A stretch of DNA of 42,993 nucleotides, from positions 1 through 42,993 of the forward strand of contig CANNCS010000021.1 in assembly GCA_947503115.1 (NCBI GenBank), in the 5' to 3' direction. Every line of letters begins with the position of its first letter. Position 1 is the stretch's first letter. The position numbers and the translations under genes were made by a program. Of the stretch, positions 42,708-42,993 are shown piece by piece. The stretch is from an uncultured Marivita sp. GTDB taxonomy: Bacteria > Pseudomonadota > Alphaproteobacteria > Rhodobacterales > Rhodobacteraceae. The notes beneath the pieces were generated by a model, which was not told the DNA's origin, searched no databases, and saw only the letters and a program-made list of their open reading frames with translations.

Positions 42708-42993
42708 TTAGAGATCGTTGATCGCCTGCAGCAGGCCCAGATTGGCGGTGACATGCCCACCGGGGACCATCAGCTCCTCGAAGATCACGCGGGACAAATG
42801 ACTGATGATCCGCGCCTTTTGGGTCTCGCCTCGTCCTTCGGCGGCCAGGGCGGCTTCACCACCCAACCCCTTGAGATCAGCATTAATACCAAAGGGGCTG
42901 GCTTCTGACTCATTAGCAGGCTGCTGAAATAGTCCCGCCTCGACAGCGGTTTGAGAACATGATTCATCCTCGGCACGATAATGGCGGGGGTGA
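42708..42993 (-). CDS. 3' end of an unidentified gene (partial)
   Basis: An open frame runs in from the right window edge and stops at TAA 42708-42710. The 94 visible residues end '...LSRVIFEELMVPGGHVTANLGLLQAINDL', preceded by an Ala/Glu/Gly-rich hydrophilic stretch. Codon use looks normal for the genome. The start is outside the window. I do not recognise the family; it appears helical and conserved at its C-terminus. It is 51 nt upstream of the methyltransferase gene, on the same strand, and may be co-transcribed with it. Confidence 0.6.
   Translation of the reverse strand, partial: HPRHYRAEDESCSQTAVEAGLFQQPANESEASPFGINADLKGLGGEAALAAEGRGETQKARIISHLSRVIFEELMVPGGHVTANLGLLQAINDL

Overview
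The window looks like the chromosome of an alphaproteobacterium of the Rhodobacteraceae (Roseobacter group). Evidence: an alphaproteobacterial Fur/Mur-type regulator without the C-terminal cysteines, the order dnaB-alr-...-radA-cvpA-purF, a fused indolepyruvate:ferredoxin oxidoreductase, several families typical of roseobacters (DUF6151, CoxD/CoxE pair), high G+C coding sequence, and a light-harvesting LH2 (puc) operon, which marks the organism as an anoxygenic phototroph, probably an aerobic one. No tRNA, rRNA, IS element, phage gene or CRISPR array was seen.

Layout. 1-4.2 kb: three separate EamA/DMT-type exporters, a DUF533 protein and a Fur/Mur regulator. 4.3-5.6 kb: enolase with a strong terminator. 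5.7-12.6 kb, minus strand: ccmE, argC, murI, an acyltransferase and the 1140-aa indolepyruvate:ferredoxin oxidoreductase, which is divergent from a LysR regulator (12.75 kb). 13.7-17.2 kb: a candidate small RNA, a DUF6151 protein, purL and a VOC protein. 17.2-19.4 kb, minus: a MoxR-type ATPase and CoxE-type vWA pair. 19.6-22.8 kb: a glycosyltransferase, an unassigned roseobacter protein and pyrC. 22.8-26.4 kb: the puc operon. 26.5 kb: pyrE, convergent with a secreted vWA protein. 28.1-36.6 kb: dnaB, alr, two small membrane proteins, a coiled-coil membrane protein, radA, cvpA, purF and a GspC/PilP-like small protein. 36.7-37.3 kb, minus: bioY. 37.4-40.9 kb: SDR, surE, pcm and an nlpD-like lipoprotein. 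40.9-43 kb, minus: PIN-domain protein, an RlmI-like methyltransferase and the 3' end of an unknown gene.

The most interesting part is the puc operon, which sits between the pyrimidine genes pyrC and pyrE. A 513-bp regulatory region carries two TGT-N12-ACA PpsR/CrtJ boxes separated by exactly 8 bp, with a sigma70-like promoter (TTGCCA, 17 bp, CACAAT) overlapping the downstream box, then a structured leader of about 120 nt. It is followed by pucB (52 aa), pucA (106 aa), a 15-bp intercistronic hairpin with a UUCG tetraloop, pucC, and a gene whose ATG overlaps the pucC stop. This last gene encodes 364 aa: a small alpha/beta domain followed by nine near-identical 15-residue units (PGHKYMAKFPFAHIV), flanked by variant 'MANW' units. 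I know of no described LH2 component with this architecture. PucA itself has Phe44-Leu45 where the well-studied B850 alpha subunit has Tyr44-Tyr45, so a blue-shifted (B820-like or B806-like) LH2 is predicted, and it carries a C-terminal extension of about 50 residues.
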